NCBI RefSeq assembly: GCF_003367195.1
Contig: NZ_QRGO01000001.1
Coordinates: 1,474,501-1,538,500 of the forward strand
Direction: 5' to 3'
Source: Undibacter mobilis
GTDB taxonomy: Bacteria > Pseudomonadota > Alphaproteobacteria > Rhizobiales > Xanthobacteraceae
Length of the DNA: 64,000 nucleotides
Position numbers and translations under genes: made by a program. Numbering within the stretch: position 1 is the first letter of the stretch; each line of letters opens with the position of its first letter. Positions 51,804-61,326 of the stretch are shown here, one piece after another. The notes below the pieces were generated by a model that was not told the origin of the DNA, did no database searches, and saw only the letters and a program-made list of their open reading frames with translations.

Positions 51804-53012
51804 CTACTCCGCCGCCTGCTTCTTCGCCGCGCCGTGCTGCGAGAGCAAATAGTCCATCGCCGCCTGCGCGCCGCCCTTCTTGATCGGCACGCCGAACAAC
51901 TGCAGGGCGACCTCGGTGGTGGCAAGGCATCCCATCATGGTCGCGTCATTGACGTCGCCGAGATGGCCGATGCGGAAATACTTGCCGGCGAAGGGTCCGA
52001 AGCTGGCGCCATAGGAGATGTTGAAGGTCTCCAGCGCCATAGCGCGGAACTGGTCGGCGTTATGGCCTTCCGGCAGCAGGATCGCGGTGACCGTCGGCGA
52101 GTAGTACTTCGAATCCTTGCACAGAATCTCGAGGCCCCAGTGCTTGGCCGCGATGCGCGTCGCCTCGGCGAGGCGGTCGTGGCGGGCGAACACATTGTCG
52201 AGGCCTTCCTCGTGCAGCATGGTGATGCCGACATCGAGGCCGAACAGCATGAGCGTGGCCGGCGTATAGGGGAAGAAGCCGGATTTGTTCAGGTTCAGCA
52301 TATCCTGCCAGTCGAAGAACGACTTCGGCAGCTTCGAGGTCTTGTTGGCTTCCAGCGCCTTGTTGCTGATGGCGTTGAACGACATGCCCGGCGGCAGCAT
52401 CAGGCCCTTCTGCGCGCCGCCGACGGTAACGTCGACGCCCCATTCGTCATGGCGGTAATCGGTCGAGGCCAGCGACGAGATGGTGTCGACCATGAACAAA
52501 GCCGGATGGCCGGCGGCGTCGATGGCCTTGCGGATCTCGGCGATCGGCGACAGCGCGCCGGTCGAGGTCTCGTTGTGCAGCACGCACACGGCCTTGATCT
52601 CGTGCTTCTTGTCTTCGCTCAGGCGCTTCTCGATGACTTTCGGATCGACGCCGGTGCGCCAGTCGGTGGCGAGCAGCTCGGTCTGGAGCCCGAGCTTGTC
52701 GGCCATCTTTTTCCAGAGCGCGCCGAATTGGCCGGTCTCGACCATCAGCACCTTGTCGCCGGACGACAGCGTGTTCGTCAGCGCGCCTTCCCAGGCGCCG
52801 GTGCCGGTCGCGGTGTAGATGATCACCGGATTGGTGGTCTTGAAGATGGTCTTGATACCGTCGAGGCACCGCTTCGCCAGTTTGGCGAATTCCGGGCCGC
52901 GATGGTCGATCATCGGGGTATCCATCGCCCGCAGGATGCGATCCGGAACCGGCGTCGGGCCGGGGATATGAAGGAAATGGCGCCCGACCTGGCGCGATGA
53001 ATTCTGAGCCAT
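51804..53012 (-). CDS. Class V aminotransferase, serine/alanine-glyoxylate type
   Basis: A 402-residue PLP enzyme. The N-terminus HFLHIPGPTPVPDRILRAM and the PLP lysine in VTVGGAQKGLMLPPGMSF are typical of serine-glyoxylate and alanine-glyoxylate aminotransferases. It would transfer an amino group from serine, alanine or aspartate to glyoxylate. ATG 53012 (MAQNSSRQ) is preferred; the frame extends to 53030. It is divergent from the FAD/Fe-S dehydrogenase, suggesting joint 2-hydroxyacid/2-oxoacid metabolism. Confidence 0.87.
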   Translation of the reverse strand: MAQNSSRQVGRHFLHIPGPTPVPDRILRAMDTPMIDHRGPEFAKLAKRCLDGIKTIFKTTNPVIIYTATGTGAWEGALTNTLSSGDKVLMVETGQFGALWKKMADKLGLQTELLATDWRTGVDPKVIEKRLSEDKKHEIKAVCVLHNETSTGALSPIAEIRKAIDAAGHPALFMVDTISSLASTDYRHDEWGVDVTVGGAQKGLMLPPGMSFNAISNKALEANKTSKLPKSFFDWQDMLNLNKSGFFPYTPATLMLFGLDVGITMLHEEGLDNVFARHDRLAEATRIAAKHWGLEILCKDSKYYSPTVTAILLPEGHNADQFRAMALETFNISYGASFGPFAGKYFRIGHLGDVNDATMMGCLATTEVALQLFGVPIKKGGAQAAMDYLLSQHGAAKKQAAE

Positions 53013-53154
53013 AGGAAACTCGCTCCTCAAGCAGCCAATGCTGTAGCGTGATCTTGTGGCCTTGAACTATGAATGTCACATTCCGGTCAAGCGGATTTCC
53101 GCAATCGGCTCATTCAATAATTGGCGTAAACCATCAAGGACGGGCGTTTTGGCG

Positions 53155-56112
53155 GTGGTCCTCCCTGGCCTGGAAAGGCGTTTGAAATCCGAACTGGCCG
53201 GCGAGGTCCATTTCGACCAGTTTACCTGCGGGCGTTACGCCACCGATGCCTCGCATTATCAGATAACGCCGATCGGCGTCGTTGTGCCCCGCACCATCGA
53301 CGAAGCCGAAAGGGCGATCGGAATCGCGCGGGCGGAAGGCGTTACCGTGCTGGCCCGCGGCGGCGGGACGTCGCAATGCGGGCAGACGGTGGGCGAAAGC
53401 CTCGTCGTCGACTGCTCGAAATACCTCAATCGCGTCATCGATCTCGATGTGTCGCGGCAGCGCTGCGCGGTCGAGCCGGGCATCGTGCTCGACGACCTCA
53501 ACCGTCAGCTCAAACCCCACGGTCTGTGGTTTCCGGTCGATATTTCGACCGCCTCGCGCGCCACCATTGGCGGCATGGCCGGCAACAATTCCTGCGGTGG
53601 CCGTTCGCTGCGCTACGGCACCATGCGCGACAACGTCATCGGCATCGACGCGGTGCTGGCCGACGGCACGCGCGCGCATTTCGGTCCGATAGGCAGCCCC
53701 GATGACGCGCCGCCGCCGCTCAAATCGCTGGCGCAGGACCTCATGACCATTGGCGTGCGTGAAGCCGATGAAATCGCCGCGCGTTTTCCCAAAGTGCAGC
53801 GCCGCGTTGGCGGCTACAATCTCGATGCGCTGGTGCCGGGCTCCTACAAAGATGGCAACGGCATCAACCTCGCGCATATTCTCGTCGGTTCGGAAGGCAC
53901 GCTCGGCTTCTCGACGCGCGTCGAGCTGAAGCTCTCGCCGCTGCTCGGCCGCCGCGCGGTCGGCGCCGTGCATTTCGGCAGCTTCTACGAGGCGATGAAC
54001 TGCGCTCAGCACATCGTCGGCCTTAAGCCGATTGCGGTCGAACTGGTCGATCGCACCATGATCGAGCTCGCCGGCGCCATCCCGATCTACAAGCCGACCT
54101 TGGATCGCTTCGTGCGCGATCTGCCGGAAGCCATCCTGCTGGTCGAATTCGGCGAGAACGATCACGAAGAGAACCTGCGCCGGCTGCGCAGGCTCAAGGA
54201 GTTGATCGGCGATCTCGGTTTCCATTGGGACAACAGCGGCACCAAATGGGGCGGCGTGGTCGAGGTGCTCAATCCCGAGCTGCAGGCGGCGATTACCGAG
54301 GTGCGTACCTCGGGCCTTAACATCATGATGTCGATGAAGGAGCAGGGTAAGCCCGTGTCTTTCGTCGAAGATTGCGCAGTGCCGCTCGAGCATCTCGCCG
54401 ATTACACGTCGCGGCTGACCGCGATTTTCGAAAGGCACGGCACGCGCGGCACCTGGTATGCGCATGCCGGCTCGGGCTGCCTGCATGTGCGGCCGGTCCT
54501 CAATCTGCGGCTGGAGAAGGATGTCCACGCCATGCGCGCGATTGCCGAAGAGGCTTTCGCCATGGTGCGCGAATACAAGGGCTCGCATTCCGGCGAACAC
54601 GGCGACGGGCTGGTTCGTTCCGAATTCAACGAGCCGATGTTCGGGTCAAAGCTGGCGCGCGCCTTCGAGGAGGTGAAAGACCGCTTCGATCCGAACGCTC
54701 TCTACAATCCCGGCAAGGTAGTGCGGCCGTCGAAGTTCGATGACCGTTCCCTGCTGCGCTACAAGCCGGATTATAGTGGCCTCGATATCAAGACCGAACT
54801 CGACTGGTCGGTTTTTCCCGGTGCCGGCGGCGGCTTTCAGGGCGCCGTCGAGATGTGCAACAACAACGGCGCCTGCCGCAAGCTGGCCGGCGGCGCCATG
54901 TGTCCGTCCTATCGCGTCACCCGCGATGAGCGCGACGTTACCCGCGGCCGCGCCAATACGCTGCGCCTTGCGGTGACGGGGCAGCTCGGGCCCGATGCGC
55001 TCTCATCCGATGAGATGGCGGAGACGCTGGCCCTCTGTGTGTCGTGCAAGGCCTGCCGCCGCGAATGTCCGACCGGTATCGACATGGCGCGGATGAAGAT
55101 CGAGGTTCTGGCAGCGCGCGCCAAGAAGAACGGCCTGTCGCTGCACGATCGCCTTGTCGGCTATCTGCCGCGATATGCGCCTTATGCCGCGCGGTTGCCT
55201 TGGCTGTTCAATCTGCGCGACCGTTGGCCGTTGCTGCAACGCGTCTCGGAAAGTCTCGCCAATTTCTCGGCGCGGCGCAGCCTGCCGAAATGGCGCGCCG
55301 ACATCTATCGCGACCGCAGCGACTGGCCGCATCGCGCCGCGCCGGCGGAAGGCGGCTCCACGCCGCCACGCGAAGTCGTTTTGTTTGCCGACACCTTCAA
55401 TCGTTATTTCGAGCGCGAGAATCTTGATGCGGCGATGCGCGTGCTGTCGGCGGGCGGCTATCGCATTCATGCCGCCAAGCCAAAGGATGGCGGCCGGCCT
55501 CTGTGCTGCGGCCGCACCTTCCTGTCGGTCGGCAAGGTGGACGAAGCGCGCCGCGAGATGCGGCGCACGCTGGAGGCGCTGGCGCCTTTCGCCAAACGCG
55601 GCGTGCCGATCGTCGGGCTGGAGCCGAGCTGCCTCTTGACCTTCCGCGACGAAATGCCGGCGCTGATGACGGGCGAGGGCGTCGCCGAGGTTGCGGCGCA
55701 GGCCCTGCTGTTCGAGGAATTTCTGGCGCGCGAGATCAAGGCCGGCATCTCGCTTCCGCTCAAGCCTTTGCCGCGCCCCGCGCTGTTGCACGGCCATTGC
55801 CACCAGAAAGCCTTTGCCGCCATGGGCGCGGTTGAAAGCGTGCTGCGTGCGGTGCCGGATCTGAAAGTCGAGACCGTCGAGTCGAGCTGCTGCGGCATGG
55901 CCGGTTCGTTCGGCTACAAGGCCGACACCATCGATGTGTCGTTGAAGATGGGGGAACTGTCGCTGCTCCCGGCGGTGCGCAAGGCGCCCGATGACGCCAT
56001 CATCGTCGCCGATGGCACATCCTGCCGACATCAGATCCACGACGGCGCCGGGCGCGAGGCGCTGCACGTGGCGCGCGTGCTGGAAATGAGTTTGCAAAAC
56101 GAGCAGCGATAG
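53155..56112 (+). CDS. FAD-linked and Fe-S 2-hydroxyacid dehydrogenase (YdiJ-like)
   Basis: A membrane-associated flavoprotein of about 985 residues. It has an FAD_binding_4 domain (ITPIGVVVPRTIDEAE; RGGGTSQCGQTVGESLVVDCSKYLN), an FAD-oxidase C-terminal domain (HAGSGCLHVRPVLNLR; GEHGDGLVRSEFNEPMFG), two Fe-S motifs (CNNNGACRK...MCPS; CVSCKACRRECPTGID) and two cysteine-rich CCG regions (LCCGRTFL; GHCHQKAF; SSCCGMAGSFGY). This order matches E. coli YdiJ, a D-2-hydroxyglutarate dehydrogenase; lactate or glycolate are alternatives. The frame opens at GTG 53056, but the first ~33 codons look non-coding, so GTG 53155 (or TTG 53149) is preferred. Confidence 0.85.
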   Translation: MVLPGLERRLKSELAGEVHFDQFTCGRYATDASHYQITPIGVVVPRTIDEAERAIGIARAEGVTVLARGGGTSQCGQTVGESLVVDCSKYLNRVIDLDVSRQRCAVEPGIVLDDLNRQLKPHGLWFPVDISTASRATIGGMAGNNSCGGRSLRYGTMRDNVIGIDAVLADGTRAHFGPIGSPDDAPPPLKSLAQDLMTIGVREADEIAARFPKVQRRVGGYNLDALVPGSYKDGNGINLAHILVGSEGTLGFSTRVELKLSPLLGRRAVGAVHFGSFYEAMNCAQHIVGLKPIAVELVDRTMIELAGAIPIYKPTLDRFVRDLPEAILLVEFGENDHEENLRRLRRLKELIGDLGFHWDNSGTKWGGVVEVLNPELQAAITEVRTSGLNIMMSMKEQGKPVSFVEDCAVPLEHLADYTSRLTAIFERHGTRGTWYAHAGSGCLHVRPVLNLRLEKDVHAMRAIAEEAFAMVREYKGSHSGEHGDGLVRSEFNEPMFGSKLARAFEEVKDRFDPNALYNPGKVVRPSKFDDRSLLRYKPDYSGLDIKTELDWSVFPGAGGGFQGAVEMCNNNGACRKLAGGAMCPSYRVTRDERDVTRGRANTLRLAVTGQLGPDALSSDEMAETLALCVSCKACRRECPTGIDMARMKIEVLAARAKKNGLSLHDRLVGYLPRYAPYAARLPWLFNLRDRWPLLQRVSESLANFSARRSLPKWRADIYRDRSDWPHRAAPAEGGSTPPREVVLFADTFNRYFERENLDAAMRVLSAGGYRIHAAKPKDGGRPLCCGRTFLSVGKVDEARREMRRTLEALAPFAKRGVPIVGLEPSCLLTFRDEMPALMTGEGVAEVAAQALLFEEFLAREIKAGISLPLKPLPRPALLHGHCHQKAFAAMGAVESVLRAVPDLKVETVESSCCGMAGSFGYKADTIDVSLKMGELSLLPAVRKAPDDAIIVADGTSCRHQIHDGAGREALHVARVLEMSLQNEQR

Positions 56113-56452
56113 GGGCCTTTTTCAGGGCGTGATCGGTCTTACAGCCGATCGGACATGCTTCATGAATGCCGAATTTTATCTTCAGCGTGGACTCCGGCAG
56201 GGGCATGGAAAGGCCCGCTGGCAAATTTATCCTCCTGCACGCATGACGACACTGGAATCACAGTGCCATGGAAGAACTCGGACAGGAACAGAATTGGCGA
56301 GAAGGTCGAACTGAAGCCACCCGAGACTCCCAAGGAGATGCGAGAATAGCTTTATTGTCAGGCCTTACGTTGTCTGCAGCCGCACGCTATCCTGTGGCGC
56401 CGGACACCGAAGCACCGAATCAGCCTACCGCGAACGAGCAGAGAGCCCCGCC
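56113..56452. other. 340-base gap without a recognisable gene
   Basis: Only a short inverted pair, GATCGG (56131-56136) and CCGATC (56145-56150), is visible here; open frames in the region have no family features. It presumably contains the promoter of the transporter operon that starts at 56453. Confidence 0.5.
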
Positions 56453-57493
56453 ATGCGCCGCGCCCTTACGATATTGTCTGTGTTGTCCGTTGCCGCGTTG
56501 GCCGCCATCGCCCCTGCCGTGGCCTCGTCGCCCGCCGCGCCGGCCAAGAAGGAAGGCCCTGAGCTGCGCAAAGTGCGCTTTGGCACCAACTGGGTCGCGC
56601 AGGCCGAACACGGCGGTTTCTACCAGGCCGTGGCCGACGGCACCTACAAGAAGTACGGCCTCGACGTCGAGATTGTGCCGGGCGGGCCCAACGTCAACAA
56701 CCGCATCCTGCTGCCGGTCGGCAAGATCGACTTCTTCATGAGCGCGAACTCGCTGCAGAGCTTCGACGCCGTCGAGCAGAAGGTCCCGACCATCGCGGTC
56801 GCGGCCTCGTTTCAGAAGGACCCGCAAGTGCTGATCACGCACCCGGGCATGGCCAATACGCTCGACGATCTCAAGAACCTGACGCTTTTCATTTCCAAGG
56901 AAGGCATGGCGAGCTATTATCAGTGGCTCAAGGCCGACTACGGTTTCACCGAGCGCAGCGTGAAGCCCTACACCTTCAATCCGCAGCCCTTTCTCGCCGA
57001 CGAGAAAAGCGCGATGCAGGGCTACGTGACGTCGGAACCTTACGCCATTGAGCAGCAGGCCAAATTCAAGCCCAAGATCTTCCTGCTCGCCGATTACGGC
57101 TTCAACAGCTACTCGACCTTGATCGAGACGCGGACGGATCTGGTCGCGAAGGAGCCGGACATGGTGCAGAAGTTCGTCGATGCCTCGGCGATCGGCTGGT
57201 ACAACTATCTTTATCACGACAACAAAGCGGCGAACGACCTGATCAAGCAGCACAATCCCGAGATGACCGATGCGTTGCTGGCCAACTCGGTCGCCCGGAT
57301 GAAGGAATATGGCATCGTCGATTCCGGCGACACGCTGAAGTTCGGCATTGGCGCCATGACAGATGCGCGCATGCATGCTTTCTACGACAAGATGGTGCGC
57401 ACCGGCGTCGTCAAGGCCGGCCTCGATTACAAGAAGGCCTTCACGCTGCAATTCGTGAACAAGGGCGTCGGCCTCAATCTGCGACCGAAGTAG
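56453..57493 (+). CDS. NitT/TauT/ThiY-type ABC transporter substrate-binding protein
   Basis: A 346-residue periplasmic binding protein with a signal peptide (MRRALTILSVLSVAALAAIAPAVASS) and an NMT1/THI5-like body (VRFGTNWVAQAEHGGFYQAVADGTYKKYGLDVEIVPGGPNVNNRILLPVGKIDFFM). Such proteins bind small anions, taurine-type sulfonates or pyrimidine thiamine precursors. It heads an operon with the ATPase and permease genes. The ligand is not evident. Confidence 0.87.
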   Translation: MRRALTILSVLSVAALAAIAPAVASSPAAPAKKEGPELRKVRFGTNWVAQAEHGGFYQAVADGTYKKYGLDVEIVPGGPNVNNRILLPVGKIDFFMSANSLQSFDAVEQKVPTIAVAASFQKDPQVLITHPGMANTLDDLKNLTLFISKEGMASYYQWLKADYGFTERSVKPYTFNPQPFLADEKSAMQGYVTSEPYAIEQQAKFKPKIFLLADYGFNSYSTLIETRTDLVAKEPDMVQKFVDASAIGWYNYLYHDNKAANDLIKQHNPEMTDALLANSVARMKEYGIVDSGDTLKFGIGAMTDARMHAFYDKMVRTGVVKAGLDYKKAFTLQFVNKGVGLNLRPK

Positions 57494-57514
57494 GCCCGCA
57501 CCAAGCGCGCCATC

Positions 57515-58285
57515 ATGGCAAACTCAATCGTCTCGCTCCGCGACGTCGGCAAGATCTACGACAGCGGCACGGCGGCGTTGGCCGGCCTCGATCTCGACAT
57601 CCGCGAAGGCGAGTTCGTGTCGCTGCTCGGCCCCTCGGGCTGCGGCAAATCAACGGCCTTGCGGATCGTCGCCGGCCTGAGTGAGCCGACGAGCGGCGCG
57701 GTCGAATGGCCGGCGGGCCGTGCGGCCAAAACGGCTGTGGGTGACATTGGCTTCGTGTTTCAGGAGCCGACCTTGATGCCGTGGGCGACGGTGGCCGGCA
57801 ATGTCGAACTGCCATTGTCGCTCGCCCACGCCGACGCCGAGGCAGCCGGGCGCGCCGTGTCGAGCATTCTCGACCATGTCGGTCTTGCCGACTTCGCAGC
57901 GTCCTATCCGCGCGAGCTGTCCGGCGGCATGAAAATGCGCGTATCGATTGCGCGGGCGCTGGTCACCGAGCCGTCGCTGTTGCTGATGGACGAACCTTTC
58001 GCCGCGCTCGACGAGATCTCGCGCTTCAAGCTCAACAACGAACTGCTGTCGCTGTGGCAGACCTTGCGCCGGACCGTGGTTTTCGTCACGCACTCGGTCT
58101 TCGAATCGGTGTTTCTGTCGCAACGCATCGTCGTGATGACGTCGCGGCCGGGCCGCATCTTCGCCGAGGTGCCGATCGATGCGCCTTATCCGCGCGACGA
58201 ATGCTTCCGAACCTCGGCGGCCTATGCCGGCTATTGTCGCAAGGTTGCGGACGTGCTCGCGGCCGCCATGGGGGCGCAGCCATGA
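57515..58285 (+). CDS. NitT/TauT-type ABC transporter ATP-binding protein
   Basis: A 256-residue ATPase with Walker A GPSGCGKST, Q-loop FVFQEPTLMPWATV, signature LSGGMKMRVSIARAL and Walker B LLLMDEPFAALDEI, followed by the SsuB/TauB-type TVVFVTHSVFESVFLSQRIVVMTSRPGRI. It starts 21 bases after the binding protein gene and overlaps the permease gene by four bases. Confidence 0.9.
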   Translation: MANSIVSLRDVGKIYDSGTAALAGLDLDIREGEFVSLLGPSGCGKSTALRIVAGLSEPTSGAVEWPAGRAAKTAVGDIGFVFQEPTLMPWATVAGNVELPLSLAHADAEAAGRAVSSILDHVGLADFAASYPRELSGGMKMRVSIARALVTEPSLLLMDEPFAALDEISRFKLNNELLSLWQTLRRTVVFVTHSVFESVFLSQRIVVMTSRPGRIFAEVPIDAPYPRDECFRTSAAYAGYCRKVADVLAAAMGAQP

Positions 58286-59067
58286 AGGAGAGCGGCCTTG
58301 TCCGGACGGTGCTGCCGGTGCTGCTGCTGGCCGGCGCCATCGCGGCATGGGACATGGCGGTGCGCGTGTTCGCCATTCCGCCTTACGTGCTGCCCGGACC
58401 GGGACTCGTCGCAGGTGCGCTGATCGGCGATCGCGGCCTGCTGTTCGATTCGCTTGTGGTGACCCTCACGCTTGCAATCGAGGGTTTTGCGCTCGCTGCC
58501 ATCGGCGGCATTTTCTGGGCGGTCGTCTTCAATCAGTGGCGCGTCGTCGAATATTCTTTCTATCCCTACGCCGTCGTGCTGCAGGTGACGCCGGTGGTCG
58601 CGATCGCGCCGCTGCTCCTGATCTATCTGCCGCAGCATCTGGCGGTGCTGGCCTGTGCCTGGATCGTCGCCTTCTTTCCAGTGCTGGCCAATACGACGCT
58701 CGGCCTGCGCTCGGTCGATCGCAATCTTGTGGCGCTGTTCGCGCTGTACAAGGCATCGCGCTGGCAAGTTCTGGTGCGGCTGATGCTGCCGGCGGCGCTG
58801 CCGCAGATTCTTGCTGGCCTGCGCATTGCCGGCGGTCTATCCCTGATCGGCGCCGTAGTCGCCGAAATTGCTGCGGGTTCGGCCGGCGCCGGGTCGGGTC
58901 TTGCTTATCGCATTGCCGAGTCCGGCTACCGGCTCAACATTCCCCGCATGTTCGCGGCGTTGCTGCTGTTGTCGCTCGCCGGCGTCGCCATCTTTGCCGT
59001 GTTGTCGGCTCTGTCGCATCTGGTGCTGCGGCGCTGGCACGAGAGTGAAGTGAAGGAGGAGCGCTGA
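58282..59067 (+). CDS. NitT/TauT-type ABC transporter permease
   Basis: A 261-residue permease with about six transmembrane helices and the SsuC/TauC-type loop ALFALYKASRWQVLVRLMLPAALPQILAGLRIAGGLSLIGAVVAEIAAGS. ATG 58282 forms an ATGA overlap with the ATPase stop; the open frame extends further upstream inside the ATPase gene and is not used. It is the last gene of the operon and abuts the convergent chrA (stop-to-stop). Confidence 0.88.
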   Translation: MKESGLVRTVLPVLLLAGAIAAWDMAVRVFAIPPYVLPGPGLVAGALIGDRGLLFDSLVVTLTLAIEGFALAAIGGIFWAVVFNQWRVVEYSFYPYAVVLQVTPVVAIAPLLLIYLPQHLAVLACAWIVAFFPVLANTTLGLRSVDRNLVALFALYKASRWQVLVRLMLPAALPQILAGLRIAGGLSLIGAVVAEIAAGSAGAGSGLAYRIAESGYRLNIPRMFAALLLLSLAGVAIFAVLSALSHLVLRRWHESEVKEER

Positions 59068-60387
59068 TCACGTCATCCGGGCGATCATGCCGAGGAGCGC
59101 CATCACGCCGATCACTTCGATCAGACTGCGGTGGAAACGGAATGTGAGGATCGCCGCTGTCACCGCCAGAAGGGCGATGCGCTGATCGAGCGCCGCTGGA
59201 TCGAAGGCGTACCATCGCACGATTCCGGTGTGCATCTCCGTCACGTCGCCAAACAGAACATGCAGCGCAAACCAGACCGACAGGTTGAGGATGACGCCGA
59301 CCACCGCGGCGGTGATGGCGGAGAGCGCGCCGGCGAGCCTCTTGTTGGCGCGCAGCTCCTCGATGAAGGGGGCGCCGGCCAGAATCCACATGATCGATGG
59401 CACGAAAGTCACCCATAGTGTCAGCGCCGCTCCGAGAATGCCGGCGATCAGCGGCGTGAACGGTGCAGCATCGCGGAAGCTCGCGAGAAAGCCGACGAAT
59501 TGCGTCACCAGGATCAGCGGCCCTGGCGTCGTTTCGGCGAGGCCGAGCGCATCGACCATCTCCGGCGCGCTGAGCCAGCCATGGGCTTCGACCGCCTGCT
59601 GCGCCATGTAGGCGAGCACGGCATAGGCGCCGCCGAAGGTGACGACAGCGAGCTTCGAGAAGAACAGGCCGACCGTGACCAGGACATGCTGCGGCCCCAA
59701 AGCCAGCGCCGCGAACAGCACCGGCAGCCACCATAATGACAGGCCAATGGCCACAGCCCATGCGGCCTGCCGCCATCGTCCCTGCCGGCGCGGCGCGGCG
59801 TTGTCATTGTCGGCCGCCTTCGTCTCGACCTGTCGCGTGGCGACAAAGCCGATCATGGCCGCACCACCGACGATCAAGGGAAACGGCAGCGCCAGAAAGA
59901 AGATGCCGATGAAGGCCGCCGCGGCGACGGCGGCCAGCCACGCCGACTTCAGCGCGCGTTTGCCGATGCGAAGCAGCGCCTCGACGACGATCACCAGCAC
60001 CGCAGCCTTGATGCCGTACAACGCGCCATCGACGATGCCGATGCCACGGCCATATACGTAGAGCAGGCTCAGGCCCAGCATCACCAGCGCGCCGGGCAAT
60101 ACGAACAGAATGCCGGCGACCAGTCCGCCGCGTACGCCGTGCATCAGCCAGCCGATATAGGTCGCGAGCTGTTGCGCCTCCGGCCCAGGCAACAGCATGC
60201 AGAAGTTCAGCGCGTGCAGGAAGCGCGGCTCATCGAGCCATTTTTTCTCGTCGACGACGGTGCGGTGCATCAGCGCAATCTGCCCGGCCGGTCCGCCGAA
60301 TGACAGGCAGCCGATCTTGAACCACATTCTGAGTGCTTCACTGAAGGTCGGTTTGATCGAAGGTTGTCCGGTCGCTTCCATCGTCAT
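59068..60387 (-). CDS. chrA: Long-chain chromate efflux transporter ChrA
   Basis: A 439-residue bidomain CHR protein. The N-terminal CHR domain has FKIGCLSFGGPAGQIALMHRTVVDEKKWLDEPRFLHALNFCMLLPGPEAQQLATYIGW; the C-terminal repeat has FFSKLAVVTFGGAYAVLAYMAQQAVEAHGW. About ten to twelve helices. It exports chromate using the proton gradient. ATG 60387 (MTMEATG) overlaps the stop of the upstream chrB-like gene by four bases, indicating coupled translation. Confidence 0.92.
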   Translation of the reverse strand: MTMEATGQPSIKPTFSEALRMWFKIGCLSFGGPAGQIALMHRTVVDEKKWLDEPRFLHALNFCMLLPGPEAQQLATYIGWLMHGVRGGLVAGILFVLPGALVMLGLSLLYVYGRGIGIVDGALYGIKAAVLVIVVEALLRIGKRALKSAWLAAVAAAAFIGIFFLALPFPLIVGGAAMIGFVATRQVETKAADNDNAAPRRQGRWRQAAWAVAIGLSLWWLPVLFAALALGPQHVLVTVGLFFSKLAVVTFGGAYAVLAYMAQQAVEAHGWLSAPEMVDALGLAETTPGPLILVTQFVGFLASFRDAAPFTPLIAGILGAALTLWVTFVPSIMWILAGAPFIEELRANKRLAGALSAITAAVVGVILNLSVWFALHVLFGDVTEMHTGIVRWYAFDPAALDQRIALLAVTAAILTFRFHRSLIEVIGVMALLGMIARMT

Positions 60388-61211
60388 GCTACCTTGCTTG
60401 GCCAATTGTGTTTTTCGTCGGCGGCAAAGCGCAGCCATGCGAACAGGCTATCGTAAATCGTAAAGCCCATATCCAGAAGCCCATGGTCGTCGTCGCGGGC
60501 GAGCGTCGAGAGTCCGAGCGAAATCGCGTGCAATCCGCTCGCTTCCGGCGCGAGATCGTGACGCGCGGTGTCGGCGCCGCGCACGATCAGGGCAAGGCGG
60601 GCCAGCGACGGCTCGTTGGCGAGTCCGAATATGTCGAGAAGCGTGCCGAAGCTGCAGCGGTCGTTCCGGTGCGATATTTCGACGCCATCGATGTCGAACG
60701 GAATGGCGTCGAAGTTCGCCGCGGCGTCGGCAACGTATGGCGGATCGACAAAGACAAATCGCGCCGCGGGATCGATGAAGCGCCGGATCAGCCAAGGGCA
60801 GGCGATGCGATCGATCTTGGGATGCCGCCGTGTCACCCACAATGATGGTCGTCGCGGCATCAGCCGATCGGTGCTCGAGCGATTGATCAGGGGCAAGCCA
60901 GCGTCGGCCCAGGCGCCCTGGCCGCCAGCGAGCATGGCCGCATCATAGCCCTGGCCCCGCAGCTCGCTGACGATAACCTGGCTCAGTTCCTTGCCGAGCT
61001 TGCAGGTGACGACGACGGGACGCATGCGGTCAAGCGTGCCGATCCAATCGGCATAGGCGGTCGGCTCGCGCCAGACCGAGCCCGGTATGAAGCCGGATAC
61101 GCTTTCGTAAACGTCGCGCCGCCGCACGTCGACGATCTGCGGCGCAAGCGGCGTCGCCAGTAAATTCCAGAGTTTTTGGGGATGGATCGAAAAATCAGAC
61201 GCCAGCATCAT
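60384..61211 (-). CDS. chrB: Rhodanese-ChrB chromate resistance protein
   Basis: A 275-residue two-domain protein. Residues 1-110 form a rhodanese-like domain (PQIVDVRRRDVYESVSGFIPGSVWRE; candidate active cysteine C70 in VVVTCKLGKELSQ). Residues 120-275 form the ChrB domain (LWVTRRHPKIDRIACPWLIRRFIDPAARFVFVDP; HRNDRCSFGTLLDIFGL). ChrB proteins sense or help detoxify chromate and are paired with ChrA, as here. The N-terminal rhodanese replaces the classic ChrB N-terminal domain. Confidence 0.85.
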   Translation of the reverse strand: MMLASDFSIHPQKLWNLLATPLAPQIVDVRRRDVYESVSGFIPGSVWREPTAYADWIGTLDRMRPVVVTCKLGKELSQVIVSELRGQGYDAAMLAGGQGAWADAGLPLINRSSTDRLMPRRPSLWVTRRHPKIDRIACPWLIRRFIDPAARFVFVDPPYVADAAANFDAIPFDIDGVEISHRNDRCSFGTLLDIFGLANEPSLARLALIVRGADTARHDLAPEASGLHAISLGLSTLARDDDHGLLDMGFTIYDSLFAWLRFAADEKHNWPSKVA

Positions 61212-61326
61212 CTTCCTCCGATAGCGAAGGAAGCGGTGCTTGGGCTGTGATGCCTGAAGCGCGGGGCGACCGCTGCAGGCCCCACATCACAACAGTAGTC
61301 ATAAATTTGCGTTGCTTCAAGCCGGA

